A stretch of 64,000 nt of DNA from Eupeodes corollae (GCF_945859685.1 NC_079149.1:62266991-62330990); one strand, 5' to 3'. Counted from the first letter of the stretch, positions 35,357-48,376 are shown. The notes: a model not told the origin generated them from the sequence alone. Program-made: numbers and translations.

Positions 35357-38300
35357 TTATATGTACCCGGGACCGTTATGTACGTTCCTTGATGTCCAAT
35401 TTACTTTATCTGGTCGGCGTCGACTCAAAGGATTTGATACTACAGCTAAATTAGAATCTTCAGCCTGCTTTTTCATTTTGTCAAGTTGAAGAACTGCACT
35501 CTGGTTTCGAATGCTTTTTCTCGCTTTCGGTATCAACGACATTTGAATCATTGGTGGAGGTTTTTTCTTTATATCTTCTTCAATTTTATATAACTCTTCC
35601 TGTAATAAATACATTTTTTAATTGTAAATACATAGGAGTGAAAAGCAAATTTAATAATATAATAAATACTTTGTTTCTATAAACCATGCAGCATGCTCTC
35701 ATTGTGAAGTAATACAATATTTCAACCCCTGATAGAAGAGAGAACCCCAAGAAAAGACTGGCAATTCCTCCAAAAGATACCAGCAAGTCCACCCATCCAA
35801 AGAGTACTTCTCGTTTGAAGCAAATTATCGGCCAAGTCAAGAACTCTACAATTACTGTCTGGTCTTCTGGATTGCCATAGCTATGTTAAATTTTATTTAT
35901 TAGATTCATGTTAATAACAAATAAGTGTTCGTACTTCTTATTAAGTTTTTCAATGTTGTAGACTGTTTGGGAGCATCCAAGTTCACAATGGAGGCAATCT
36001 TTGATGTTTGTTATATTTGCAGCAAACCTTTGTAGACAAGGGAATTGACTGACTTTGCAAGTGGGAACGTAAGCTAGAAATTGTTTATTTAATTAAATAG
36101 CAAACATTGTTTTATGTTATAAATTTATTGTTATAATTATAATAGTGTTTACTGGAAGACTTTGCCATTCAAACATATAACCTTTAGTTAAGTTTAATCA
36201 AAGTCTTTGTTGTTTTAGAAAATAAATGTATAACTTCAGTTAAGTCTTATCAAAGTCTTTGTTGTTTAAGAAAATTAAAAAAGTATTAAGTAAAACAAAA
36301 TGTATGTCCTTCTTCACCATTCTCATGAAATTTGAGAACAATGTTATTCATTTGCATGGTAAAAATTGCATAATACAAAATTAATCTAGAGCATATACTT
36401 ACGCACAGGTCTATAAAATGAAGGGATACATTTGCAAAGTTTAATAGACTTCTTCATTCGACAATCTTTCATGCAAGCGGTAAATGTGTACTCTTCATGG
36501 AAAAATGAAAGTTTAACTTCATCCGAAAAGATACATTTTCTTTGACTAAAAAGAAAAAGAAAATATTTTTAATTCAATTAAACTGATATTTATTTACTTT
36601 GTACATGTACAAATAAAAGCAAGAAACCTTGAAACATGAATATAAAACTTGTCAAAACTTAAGGTTTTAAGTTTTTCTCAAAGTGTTCACTTGGGAAAAA
36701 TGGCAGTTCCGTTTTTGAAAGTAACAAAATTGAACGTCAAAGTCAACAGTTCTCAATTGTATTTTTCAACAAATATTCAGCAGGTTCAGGCGACATAAGA
36801 GAATTGAAAGAAATGCAATTAGCTGATTGGCCAGCTGCTAAAAAATTTCTTTCCAATTATAAATAAATAAATAAATTGGGTGGCGCAACAGTCCATTGAG
36901 AACTAGGGCCTTGTGACTTACAACTCTCAACCATTCTTGTGTGCCAGTACTGTTGTCAGGGATGGAGGGGACCTACAGTTTTAAGCCAAATCGGAACGCA
37001 CTAACCATCATGCCAGTCCCTAGCTAGATGTCTCCAGTTTTGCGCTCCAAGTTGGGTGGTGTCACTTCACTTATGCGTGCCACCTGATAAGTGGTCTTCC
37101 TCTACTGTGCTGTCCTGTGGGTGTGGATTCGAAGGCTTTCCGGGCCGGAGCATTGGTTTCCATGTGCTCTACGTGACCCAGCCATCTTAGTCGTTAGACT
37201 TTTACCCTTCTGGCTAAGTCTACGTCACTGTACAGCCCGTACAGCTCGTCGTTCCATCTTCTCCTCCACTCCCGTTCGATGCATACGGGACCGTAGATCA
37301 CACGAAGAACTTTTCTCTCGAATTGACCCAAGGTGCTTTCATCCGCTTTTGTCATAGTCCAATCTTCTGAACAGTATGGTAGGACGGGATGATAAGGGTC
37401 TTATATAGCAACATTATGGTCCCTCGAGAGATGATTTTATCACTCAATTGCTTTCTTAGTCCAAAGAAACAGCGGTTAAGAAGAGTTATTCTTCGTTTGA
37501 TATCAGCGCTTGTGTTGTTTTCTGCGTTTACAGCGGAGCCTAGATAGACGAAGTCCTTGACATCCTCAAAGTTACGTCTGTCAATGGTGACGTTTTGACC
37601 AAGACGTCGGTGTTGTATGTCCTTTCTTGACGACAGCATGTATTATGTTTTGACCTCATTAACCGTTAAACCTATTTTTGCCTTCTTTGCCTCAATACTC
37701 ACAAAAGCCCCATTGACATCACGCTGAGTTCTTTCGATTATGTCAATGTCATCAGCATATGCTAGTAATTGGACAGACTTTTGAAAGATAGTGCCTCTAA
37801 TGTTGACGTGTTAGCTCTGCACTATTTTTTCAAGTACAATGTTAAAAAAATCACATGACAGCGCATCACCTTGTCTAAAACCTTTATGAAGCAGCGTGAA
37901 TTCTCTATGGTCATCCTGCACAAACGGAAGAGTTTGACGAGGATGCCAAAACTAGACATGGCTCTATACAGCTCGTCCCTGTATGTCATATGCGGTCTTG
38001 AAATCGATGAAAAGATGGTGGGTGTCGATTTCATGTTCTTGGGTTTTTTCCAGGATCTGCCGTAATGTGAATATTTGATCAACTGTGGACTTTCCTGGTC
38101 TAAAACCACACTGATAATGACCTATCAGGTTGTTGACGATGGGCTTTAGACGGCGGCTTTATTAGACTTCAGCTTAGATATGGCAATCTTTACTTCGTCT
38201 AAGTCGAGAAGACGGGATTGTTGGCTTTCGTCGTCTATGTTGAATATATCATCCTGCCTGACAGTAGAATTCAGTTCGTCATCGCCTTTATACTTTCTGC

Positions 38301-41279
38301 AGAAGTGGTCCTCCCATATCCTCAGCATTGACTGCGTTTCCACTATGATGTTTCCACTTTCGTCTTTGCAGCCTTCGGTTCTAGGTTTATGTACTTGTGA
38401 ATTTCGTTTCACCTGTTCATAAAACTATCGAACTTCATTCCTGCTTTTGAACCTCTCAACATCTTCGACCGCACGCTTCTCATGCCCTCTCTTTTTCTTT
38501 CTGAGAGCTCTCGTCCTTTTATGCAGCGCCGCTTTGCGTGCCTGTTGTTTGGCTGCATTTGCCTGCCGACATTCCTCATCAAACCAGGGGTTCCTTTTTG
38601 GTGGCTGCTTGAAACTCAGCACATCAGAGGCGGCTTCTCTGATTGCATCTTGGCAATGTTGCCACTGGTTTTCGATACATTGTATTGGCGGCAGAGAATT
38701 TCGAGAAAGGTTACTTTTACCTCGGTCGACGTTGTACCTTCTCCCAGCACCTCCCTGTTTTGCCTTGGGTCTGGAAATCCGAAGTGCTACCTTGGCTACA
38801 ACGAGGTAGTGGTGCGAGTCATTGTTAGCTCCTCGAAAAGTTCGTACATCCATGATGCTGGAAGCGTGTTTGGCGTCGATCGCAGTATCGTCAATCTGGT
38901 TGACGGTAGATTGATCTGGAGAAGTCCAAGTTTCTGAGGTGTGGAAAACGCGACGTTTCTATGAGCCTGAAGTGTCGGAGGTGTTGTCGTGCAGGCTGTT
39001 CTTCCCAATTATTCCACCAAAGATGTCTTCCCTTTTAGCTTGGCTAGGACACCGCTCATATATTTTGTCTAAGAGCTCGAAGAACGTATGTATCTTTGGT
39101 GTTGTCGTCTTTCGTCGTGGGGGCGTGCGCACATATCAGGCTAATGTTGCCAAATTTAGCCTTGATTCGTATGTCACCATAGTAAATATCGCAGTTTTTA
39201 TCCTCTTTTTGCCCAACCCATCCCATCGTGTTTCCTGGATGGCGAAGATGTCTGCTTTATAGTAGTCTAGGGCCTCCGCTAATTCTTCGGCCGCACGTGG
39301 TCTTTTAAGGGACCTAACATTCCACGTGCATATCCGAAGTTCGTTGTCCTAAATTCGTTTGGGTAGGTTGTCAACAGTAAATCTTTATTATTGTATGATT
39401 TATTTAATTTGTGACACTTGAAAAATGATTAACTGCATTAGTCAAAATATGATAAAAGAATGTAGTTGACTGCATATGTTGTTTGAACCTCCCCATTTTT
39501 TTCGATTTCGAGTTGGATAAAATTAAAATCATGCTCATACATTTTACAAATATCATCGTCATGATCAAAGATAAAATATCTAGCAGTAGGAATTTCGAAT
39601 CGAAAAGATTCCAGTTTGCAAAATAAAAACCGGCATCGTAAGTATGAATTTTTGGCTTATTTTTTGACAGCTCACACTTTTGTATGGAATTAAAATCCTA
39701 AAGCTGAACCAATACTACTACAGGTAATCGAGATCAGCTGAGTTATTCTAAGTCTGACATATTTAAAAGTTAAAATATTGCAAGCAAAATATCTGTCTTG
39801 CTTTTAAATACATACAAGAATGTACATATTTGAAATACAAACCCAATAGTCAGTTGACGAGCATCATCAGTAGTATATGTACTCCTTTTTAAAATTCGAA
39901 CTTCCACTGATTGGTTTTCTTTCCATTCCAATTGCGACTTAATATCCTCTCCGAAATATTCTTCTTGGGAAAAAATGTAAATTTTTGAAGAAGAATTTGG
40001 TACAAACTGCAAAGCCCATTTCTTATCTGTTTCATATAAATCATGCGCTGATGGTGCGGGTTGACTAAAAAAAACATTTATTTAAATTAAGATTATTCAG
40101 AATTTGTTTTTTAAGAAAAATAATAACAACTTACTCCGAATTTGCAGTTGAAATAAAACGACTATTGAATGCATAGCAAAATCCATGTTCTGTGTAAATA
40201 GGATCAAAATGTGAACAACATTTGATCTTCTCGTCTCTGTATTTACATTCGACCAGTGTATCTTCGCAGCCAGTGTTAACCTTAAAAAGTGCATCAGCAG
40301 TTATTATAAAAATTAAGCCCATATTATGTGGTCATAAAACTTACTTGAAAAACCCACGTGCGGAGAGACTTTTCATCAATGTTAGACAAAGGAACCGCCT
40401 GACTCATATCATAAGCATCTTTTATATTTTCAAAAGATAAAGATGTAAGGAGTTCCAAAAACGGTGCAATTTGGGCTGCGAGGTCATGATCGTATGCACT
40501 TGATGGAAAAGAATAAAGTTAAGATAAGTAAACCTTTCATGTTTACACAAATTTTATTAAAATCTGTTAAAATGATCACTTAATAATTTTGTTTAGTTTC
40601 AATTTAAAACAAATTGATTTATGATTTTGCACATTTTTGATATTTTAAGTCGAAGAAATAGAAAAGATCAAAAATATTCGCACTTTTGTTTATCATTAGT
40701 GTGAAATCAATGATATTTGAATGTTTTTTGGTAAAATTATAACGAAAACATTCTATTAAATTTTATTAAAAATAAAACTTACGCTAGTGAGCGATAAGCT
40801 ACATCATAAGCTTTTTGACGGTCAAACGCATTTTCGGGACAAACTACCGTTGAAGGAAATATGACTTTTTGGTTTTGAAAATCGGTATCTAATCCTATAG
40901 TTTTAAGAGAATAAAAATTATTAAATATAGTTCTCAAATGTTTTTCTTATTTTGATATATGTGGGTATCAGTACCAGTAATAGTGGGATTGGTTTGAAAT
41001 TTTTCCCACAAGCTCATAATAATAATTAAAGCTGTGACCGCACCAACTGCTGTAAAACAAAACCACATGAACCTTAAAATAAACAGAATTTATAATAAGC
41101 AGTTTTTAAGATTTATTTCACTAGAAAATTAACACTTAGCACTTATGTCTTTACTTCTCTCCTAATGGTCTACCACTTTCGGCGATGTATCTTACGCCAT
41201 GTAAAGTTGAATTTTGAAAGAACTCTTTCGTTTGAAAAATCAAACTACGGCGTAATAGCGACATTTTTTCTAGAACCAT
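35357..41279 (-). CDS. Pickpocket-family DEG/ENaC sodium channel, ten exons
   Basis: These channels are trimeric, amiloride-sensitive cation channels of the plasma membrane with two membrane segments and a large Cys-rich outer domain. In insects they serve in touch, taste, pheromone and osmotic sensing. Minus-strand exons: 41279-41155, 41072-40975, 40894-40783, 40498-40345, 40280-40135, 40064-39843, 36545-36403, 36073-35935, 35880-35670 and 35599-35357. All joins keep frame, giving 530 residues, normal for the family. Landmarks: 'NSTLHGVRYIAESGRPLGE' before TM1, 'IFPSTVVCPENAF', 'CKYRDEKIKCCSHF', 'YTFTACMKDCRMKKSIKLCK', and the TM2 signature 'FGGIASLFLGFSLLSGVEIL'. The tail is Lys/Arg-rich. 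An earlier ATG at 41314 opens a short uORF that stops soon. The 3.3-kb intron 6 contains mobile DNA. Which pickpocket paralogue this is cannot be told. Confidence 0.93.
36781..36866 (-). mobile_element. MITE family B, copy 3, left part
   Basis: 'CAGGTTCAGGCGACATAAGA' followed by 'GCTGATTGGCCAGC' matches the terminus of the MITEs at 12235-12596 and 13988-14661. The other end of the same copy resumes at about 39395, after the inserted LINE. Confidence 0.58.
36867..37015 (-). mobile_element. SINE-like 3' tail joined to LINE family A
   Basis: The block from 'AAATTGGGTGGCGCAACAGT' to 'GGAGGGGACCTACAGTTT' is the 3' half of the SINE at 56137-56437. It is followed by 'CACTAACCATCATGCCAG', which is the SINE's tRNA-like head with the middle missing. 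It abuts the LINE at 37016 with no gap. Copy 1 of the LINE (near 860) carries a piece of the same tail ('GAACTAGGGCCT'). Confidence 0.65.
37016..39362 (-). mobile_element. Non-LTR retrotransposon (LINE family A, copy 2) in pickpocket intron 6
   Basis: On the minus strand the pieces run from endonuclease to C-terminus. A broken endonuclease lies at about 39360-38800, then 'GGAGRRYNVDRGKS' and 'NPWFDEECRQANAAKQQARK' at 38853-38425. The linker 'SQQSRLLDLDEVKIAISKLKSNKA' is at 38412-38146. An RT part with 'STVDQIFTLRQILEKTQEH' and 'LFIDFKTAYD' is near 38085-37960 in shifting frames. 'FVYLGSAVNAENNTSADIKR' follows (37639-37352), then the C-terminal block near 37350-37020. The stretch holding the first RT motifs is deleted at about 38155. 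It is in the same orientation as the host gene, and the same family as 840-2570. Confidence 0.86.
39395..39497 (-). mobile_element. MITE family B, copy 3, right part
   Basis: 'GTGACACTTGAAAAATGATT', 'TGTAGTTGACTGCATATG' and 'TTTGAACCTCCCC' match 14566-14661. Together with 36781-36866 this is one MITE copy split by the LINE. Confidence 0.58.
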
Positions 41280-41315
41280 TTTAGGTCTCGAATTAATTTT
41301 GGTCTTCTCCATTTA

Positions 41316-42250
41316 AAAACTTATATTTTGGTTAACTCTTGAATAAAAGAAACCTTTTTCTAGCAAATGCTTTCCTTGAATGGCAATAGAGTAATGTAAC
41401 TAGAAAGGAAAATCAAGTGTATTTATATGCACGCAAGGATATGTGTTGTAGTTCTTAATGGAACAATAGAAACCCATTAGTGTATATTTTTATCAGATTT
41501 AAGAAGATAATAATAATTATTATATATTCTGTTATTGTAACGCATTCGCAAGAATCACGCCCGATTTTATTTATTACCTTTATATTTGAGTAGCTTATGA
41601 GATTTTGGTCGATACAAATGATTTTAGTCTAGTCTTGGATATCATTTTTATTGATAGGGTTGTTCTGAGCAAATTTGGTTTCCTTTACTATTTTGAAAAC
41701 CCTAATTTATTGCTTTTCTCAATTTTAAATAATTTTAAATAAAGGAAAGTGAAGCCTTACTAAAAATTTCCTTTAAAATGTTGGTCAATTTGAAACACAT
41801 AACCTTTAATGAGGTACACGGGTAAGTCGCTTGAGAAAAATTAAAAAATTTAGCAAAAACCTAAATACTTAAAAAAATACGCTTTCCTTGAAGTGGCTTT
41901 TTATAAAAACGATAAACAAGGATGTAGACGATAGTAGACTTACTACGTGCAACGATTTTAACTATAATGGAAAGAAAAGTTACGATAAAAAAGGTTCTAC
42001 TTCATCTGAAGAGCTGTGGCTATGGTAATATTTGCTCTTGCAATGCTTTTTTACTTAAACTTTGTAAATGAAACTTCTAAAGCCTCATTGCTACTACGTG
42101 AATTGGAAAAAAAAACTCATCTATGATAATAAAATTGATTTAATATACAAAGAACCTTAAATACATTCTTTTTAGATTTAGCTCATTTAGTGATATAAAA
42201 TGTAAATGTCAAATGATGCGTTTAAAACATCAACAAATACATTGTAATTT
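41316..42250. other. Upstream region of the pickpocket gene
   Basis: Intergenic, presumably containing the promoter. No convincing TATA or initiator pair could be chosen, and no other gene is seen. Confidence 0.35.
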
Positions 42251-42254
42251 CGCA

Positions 42255-42365
42255 AAACTCTCAAGCAAGAGGTCTTGAGTTCAACCCTTGCCTTTGCTAT
42301 CTAAATTTTTATTTCACAGGTACTGCCTCTGGCGTTGAATTCATTTTCCTCACACGAATGATTGG
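42255..42365 (+). mobile_element. Diverged SINE fragment
   Basis: 'CAAGAGGTCTTGAGTTCAAC', 'TGCTATCTAAA', 'CAGGTACTGCCTCTGGCG' and 'TTGAATTCATTTTCCTCACA' follow the order of the SINE body (B box onward) at 56137-56437, here on the plus strand. The tRNA head is mostly lost. Confidence 0.6.
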
Positions 42366-43009
42366 TCGAAGTGATAAGACACTAGCCCCGGTTTTCTTTA
42401 AGTTGTAGTGCAACTTTATTGGTTTAATTACTATTAATTTCAGATATATTTCAGAGCTGATTTATTTTCATAAATAGCTGGATGACATTTGGTGTCATTT
42501 CATTTAAAACTCAGATGACAATACTTCCAACTACAGACAGAAATATTTGGTGTTTTCATAAAGCTAGCAAAATTTCACTACAAATTTAGCCAATTTGTAA
42601 CTGTCATATTAATGAAAAATGCAAATATACAAAATATGAAACATTAGTGTTTTAAGAACTTTAAATATGTGTTTGTTTTTAAATTAAATTAAATTAAATA
42701 CGAGATATAATTTATTTATTTATATTTCGTTAAATAGTAAAGTTAACAATTCTCAATACATACTTAAAATCTAAAAACTTAAACTAGACTGCTGAAAAAT
42801 ATTAATTTGCAATTTATACTTTTTATATTATCATTATAAGAGTGAAATTTATTTTAGATTTCAATTAATTGATTTAAAGGCTATGTACACCATAGTTTGA
42901 TCTGCTTAAATTAGTATTATATGGTTTCTGGAGTCTAATACTTGAACGACTTTAACAAAAGTTTAAACTACGAAGTAGTGATGGTGATGAAATTTGTCAT
43001 TTTATTATT

Positions 43010-44600
43010 CCAACAATACAAAAGGCGGTAATGTATGAATATCGTGAAACCAAGGAAGGGATCGTAGACAAAAACGAATGGCTTCGAGTCTTCTGACATG
43101 TACTGCGTAGTTAGCTGACTATACTGTAAAGGCATACTCCAGGACATGAAACAAAAAGTAATTTTAAAACATATGGATTACGGAAATCGCGGTCAAAACT
43201 CTTTTTTTAAAACCCAGAACTTTATTTTCTTTTTTAACTATGAAGTTGATATGTTCATTGAATGTTAGTTTAGGATCTAAGACAACACCCAAGTCAGAAT
43301 TTACATATACCCTGCTTAAAGGACAACAATCAAACATGTAACTGAAAACGATTGGAACTTTTTTGCGTGTCAAACTCATGGTTTTACATTTGTCAACATT
43401 TAAAACAAGACGTTTATTATTGCAAGATTCCCTGAATAATATTAAGTTTTCTTGCAAGAAAATACAGTCAGATGTAGAGTTAATTTTTTTTTTAATTTTA
43501 ATGTCATCAGCATATATTAGGACAGACGAATTTTCCATGCTCGAAACCAAGTCATTTATAAATAAAACAAATAGAATACGACCAAAGTGACAACCCTGGA
43601 GGACACCAGATGAATTTGAATACTCATTACGAAATTTAACACTATAACGTATATTTGGGCAAATTTGAGGAGATCCAGTTACTTAAAAGTAATGTTTTAT
43701 GACACAATTTGTCAAAGGTCTTGCTGAAATCAGTATAAATACAATCTACTTATTCACGTTTTTCAAAAGACGTAAAGTGAAACAGATTAGAACAGTAGAA
43801 CGCTTTTTAACAAAACCATGCTCGTTTATCACGGATAATTGAACTACAGTGAAAAGAAAGGACGCTACATACGATTCACTCAAATAGTTTAGGTATCATA
43901 GATAGTTAAGCAATATGTCGGTAGTTCATTATTTTGCTTTTAGGACATTTTTTGTATACCGGTATTACGAAGGAGATCTTCCAGATAAAAGGAAACAGCG
44001 AGTTACTTAAAGACGTGTTTAAAAGAACACATAACGGGTGTGCTAAATACGCAGCACATTTCTTTTAAATGGATTATGGTACACCGTTGGGACCAGGACT
44101 AAAACATTCGTCAAGTTGTAAGTTACTATTAAGGACAGTACTATTACTATTATTACTTATAACGAAATTGATAGAATTTAAGTGGGAGAAATTAAAAACA
44201 GTGGTAGATGTGTTAGGAAAACTAATAGTTTTATAATATACTAAAGTATCTTTGAAGTAGTTTGCAAACATCTTCGCAATTATTCTTGACTCATTACTAG
44301 TTGATGTCGAATTAGTCATTAAGTTAGGATCCTCACTTGTTTTCTTCATACGATTAACAAATTTCAAAAAATTGTCAGGATTATTTTAATATATTATTTT
44401 ATATTTTATATTTGTATTAAAATACTGAACAATTTATTCTGCTGATTGTGAAACATCAAAATTAGTGTACACTTACTTTTGAAATGAACATTTTAGACTA
44501 CATCGGAGGCAAGATATCAACTCATTTTGTAGTTGCATTTAGCCAATCAGAATACCTTGATTACGTAGCCGCTAGGATAGAGAATGCTCCCATTAATATA
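43010..44600 (-). mobile_element. Jockey-like non-LTR remnant
   Basis: Minus strand 44367-44074 ('NESRIIAKMFANYFKDT', 'DECFSPGPNGVP') is the region before the RT. 43550-43164 has the catalytic 'SSVLIYADDIKI', then 'LNVDKCKTMSLTRKK' and 'DLGVVLDPKLTFNEHINFI'. Between them the RT palm is broken by stops. The sequence before 44370 ('..YNIKYNPDNFLKF') extends the element to about 44600. Confidence 0.8.
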
Positions 44601-45025
44601 CTTCGCTTCAACTGAATACGCAAAAACTTTGTAAATTTTTTCCAAATATTGATGGTTACTTTACCTTCTGTTTATGCTAACTATTCAGTGAAGATGTCAA
44701 AAAAAGAATTAAAATATCTAAAATCAACTACTAGTTTTTCTTTTGCCCACTTCCGAAGCTTTCTGCTAGAAAAAACTAAATTCTTTTTGTGTCAAAAATT
44801 AAAATTGTTATTAGATTGGAATCAAAAAGCTTTTGTTTAAGTTTGGTAGGGGGTCCTACGACCTGCATAAGCATAACCTAATAATATAGTTAACGAAATC
44901 TCGCTCCACTCTAACTTAATTGTAGAAATTGAGGTTTTTTTGTCTGGCGGCTTACCTTCCCAAAATATATTTAATAATGTTTAGATTAGATAATCAATGG
45001 CAGTCATTGAAGGAAGTGTACATTT

Positions 45026-46383
45026 AACTGCTCTGTCTAGGCTTAAATTTTTCACATCGAGTGAATAGATGCGTAAATACGTTGGTAAGAATAGTTAAGG
45101 GGTCAAAAAATACAATAATATTCATAACTATTTTTTTTTCAAATATTCCCTTACATTAAGCTGCAGTATTTTTGAATGTAACGGCCTAAATGTAAACTGT
45201 TTTATAATGACTAACAACTCTACCCATCACAACACATTCTTCACGGCTTATATAAAGTTTTAAACCCCTTTCTATGTATCAAATCGTGAAAATAAAATGG
45301 AGTTCCATTAGGGAAATCGAAATTATAAAAATAGTTTTTTGTCTGAAACAAACACGTCGTACTATTCTGTTTCTGGCTTATTTGCACTTTGAAAGACTTT
45401 AATCACATAACATTACATTGTTGGACAACCAGTGGTTTTTTCCAAATTTGAATTCATTTAAGATAGCTCGAATTCTTAATAACTCTTAAAATGTTTAGCG
45501 ACGTTTCCCTTAAAACTGCAAGCTACTGTTGTCGTTTTGAACCTTTCTTAATGTTTTTTTTCTGTACGAGTCTTAATTTTTAAGGAAAGAACAAAAGCCA
45601 TTTAAACGTCGGTTCTTTTTATGAGCTTCTGCACGTCTGGTACTTGGTGTTGCGTTGATTTAAACTATCAAGTTCTTGAAAACGCTCATAAAGAACGACA
45701 AAATTGTCGTTGTTAGCTCAAACAAAAATTCTATTTCGCATATGTACTTATTTACAAGTGGGCGAAAACAAAACTTGGCCTTGTATTTGGTTATTTTATT
45801 TGAAATTTTTTTCTTCATATATCAAAAAAGCGGATAGTATAAACAAAAAAGCAGAAAAGAACAAAAATTATATTTAAAAATGTTTGTTGGTATTAATTTT
45901 AATATCAAAACGGCGCACTACAGCGCTAATTGGATCTCAGGCTAGGTTGCCTTGAGATCGCCATTTCTATCAATCATTTTAAACGGTGTGTGTATAAATT
46001 TAATATTAGGATATATTCTCAAATACTTTTGACGACTGCATTTGATTGGCTTAAATTTGAAGATACGAATGCTTAAAAACGGTTTGTCAAATATGCAACT
46101 TTTCGATACCGCTTTTCAATAATACTTTTCATAAAATATTAAGGCGAGAAAACACCGTTAAGTCATACAAAAATTGTTTTATTGTTATATTACGTATATT
46201 AAAGTAAAACCGAAACAAATAAGTATTAATATTTTGAAAGCTAAAGTGGTATTTATTTCTAATGGGGTTATATATTCTCGCTGCCATCAACATGCCATTT
46301 AGGTTCTTTGGAAATGATAACGGGTTGGTGATAATTTCCCCAAAGATATAATTCCCAAAGGAAAATCCTCAAATCCAAAAACG
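45026..46383. repeat. 1.36-kb tandem duplication, copy 1
   Basis: It begins AACTGCTCTGTCTAGGCTTA and repeats at 46384 with near-perfect identity. The only differences noted are in T-run lengths (near 45130 and 45808). No gene was recognised in the unit; the short frames found in it are present in both copies. Confidence 0.9.
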
Positions 46384-47741
46384 AACTGCTCTGTCTAGGC
46401 TTAAATTTTTCACATCGAGTGAATAGATGCGTAAATACGTTGGTAAGAATAGTTAAGGGGTCAAAAAATACAATAATATTCATAACTATTTTTTTTCAAA
46501 TATTCCCTTACATTAAGCTGCAGTATTTTTGAATGTAACGGCCTAAATGTAAACTGTTTTATAATGACTAACAACTCTACCCATCACAACACATTCTTCA
46601 CGGCTTATATAAAGTTTTAAACCCCTTTCTATGTATCAAATCGTGAAAATAAAATGGAGTTCCATTAGGGAAATCGAAATTATAAAAATAGTTTTTTGTC
46701 TGAAACAAACACGTCGTACTATTCTGTTTCTGGCTTATTTGCACTTTGAAAGACTTTAATCACATAACATTACATTGTTGGACAACCAGTGGTTTTTTCC
46801 AAATTTGAATTCATTTAAGATAGCTCGAATTCTTAATAACTCTTAAAATGTTTAGCGACGTTTCCCTTAAAACTGCAAGCTACTGTTGTCGTTTTGAACC
46901 TTTCTTAATGTTTTTTTTCTGTACGAGTCTTAATTTTTAAGGAAAGAACAAAAGCCATTTAAACGTCGGTTCTTTTTATGAGCTTCTGCACGTCTGGTAC
47001 TTGGTGTTGCGTTGATTTAAACTATCAAGTTCTTGAAAACGCTCATAAAGAACGACAAAATTGTCGTTGTTAGCTCAAACAAAAATTCTATTTCGCATAT
47101 GTACTTATTTACAAGTGGGCGAAAACAAAACTTGGCCTTGTATTTGGTTATTTTATTTGAAATTTTTTCTTCATATATCAAAAAAGCGGATAGTATAAAC
47201 AAAAAAGCAGAAAAGAACAAAAATTATATTTAAAAATGTTTGTTGGTATTAATTTTAATATCAAAACGGCGCACTACAGCGCTAATTGGATCTCAGGCTA
47301 GGTTGCCTTGAGATCGCCATTTCTATCAATCATTTTAAACGGTGTGTGTATAAATTTAATATTAGGATATATTCTCAAATACTTTTGACGACTGCATTTG
47401 ATTGGCTTAAATTTGAAGATACGAATGCTTAAAAACGGTTTGTCAAATATGCAACTTTTCGATACCGCTTTTCAATAATACTTTTCATAAAATATTAAGG
47501 CGAGAAAACACCGTTAAGTCATACAAAAATTGTTTTATTGTTATATTACGTATATTAAAGTAAAACCGAAACAAATAAGTATTAATATTTTGAAAGCTAA
47601 AGTGGTATTTATTTCTAATGGGGTTATATATTCTCGCTGCCATCAACATGCCATTTAGGTTCTTTGGAAATGATAACGGGTTGGTGATAATTTCCCCAAA
47701 GATATAATTCCCAAAGGAAAATCCTCAAATCCAAAAACGAA
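46384..47741. repeat. 1.36-kb tandem duplication, copy 2
   Basis: Direct repeat of 45026-46383, ending at 'CAAATCCAAAAACGAA'. There it continues into 'ATCCCCAGTAGC', whereas copy 1 runs straight into copy 2. The high identity means a recent duplication or an assembly artefact. Confidence 0.9.
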
Positions 47742-47931
47742 ATCCCCAGTAGCAACATTTCCAAAGAGAGAATACCCAGTGCGAAAATCCTCCCGTGAAT
47801 ATCCCCAAAACAATTATGTTCAAGCATGTGTATTATGAAATGCAATTCAAAGATTTTTAAACAATAAAATCATCCATTTCAATTTGTATTCCAAAATAAA
47901 AGGAATACTCGGCACTAGAAAACAACACTTA

Positions 47932-48376
47932 AGTACTATTCACATGAGCACGACCAACGACCAACGAATGAACGAATATTCGTCGATTTTGACGTTTCTT
48001 TCACATGAGAGTTTTTAATTCGTCGCGAATGAAGCCACAGCCGAACACCATTCACCACCGAAACCAAAACAAGAATGATTTTTTAGGTTAAGTACGCGCG
48101 ATTATTTTATTCGTTGCGAGTGTGGATTATGTGGAACGCGAATAAAGTTTGACAGTTGGTATCAACTATAATTTTTTTCGCGACGAATAAATTTGTTTTC
48201 TTAAATTTATTAATATATTATAATGTAAAGTAAAAGTATGTATCATAAATCAAATAGAAACTATATTGCTTTCGTTTTGTTAATAATTTGTGTGGAAATA
48301 TGTCTTCAAACGTATATAAACTCACATTTTGTAATTCATTCGTCGTTCGTTGGTCGCGCTCATGTGAATACTACTT
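47932..48376. mobile_element. MITE with about 30-bp terminal inverted repeats
   Basis: The left end 'AAGTACTATTCACATGAGCA' plus 'CGACCAACGA', and the reverse complement of the right end 'AAGTAGTATTCACATGAGCG' plus 'CGACCAACGA', differ at two of about 30 bases. The interior holds further 'TTCGTCG'/'CGACGAAT' words and a 'CACATGAGAG' copy of the end. About 445 bp, non-coding. It lies 470 bp upstream of Mpp10. Confidence 0.8.

Noticed and set aside
38425..39262. Several plus-strand open frames
   Set aside because: They are antisense to the coding strand of LINE family A.
41277..41314. Upstream ATG (MEKTKINSRP) as the start of the pickpocket protein
   Set aside because: Counting the six-base A run puts it in a frame that stops after 13 codons; the ATG at 41279 is in frame with the channel.
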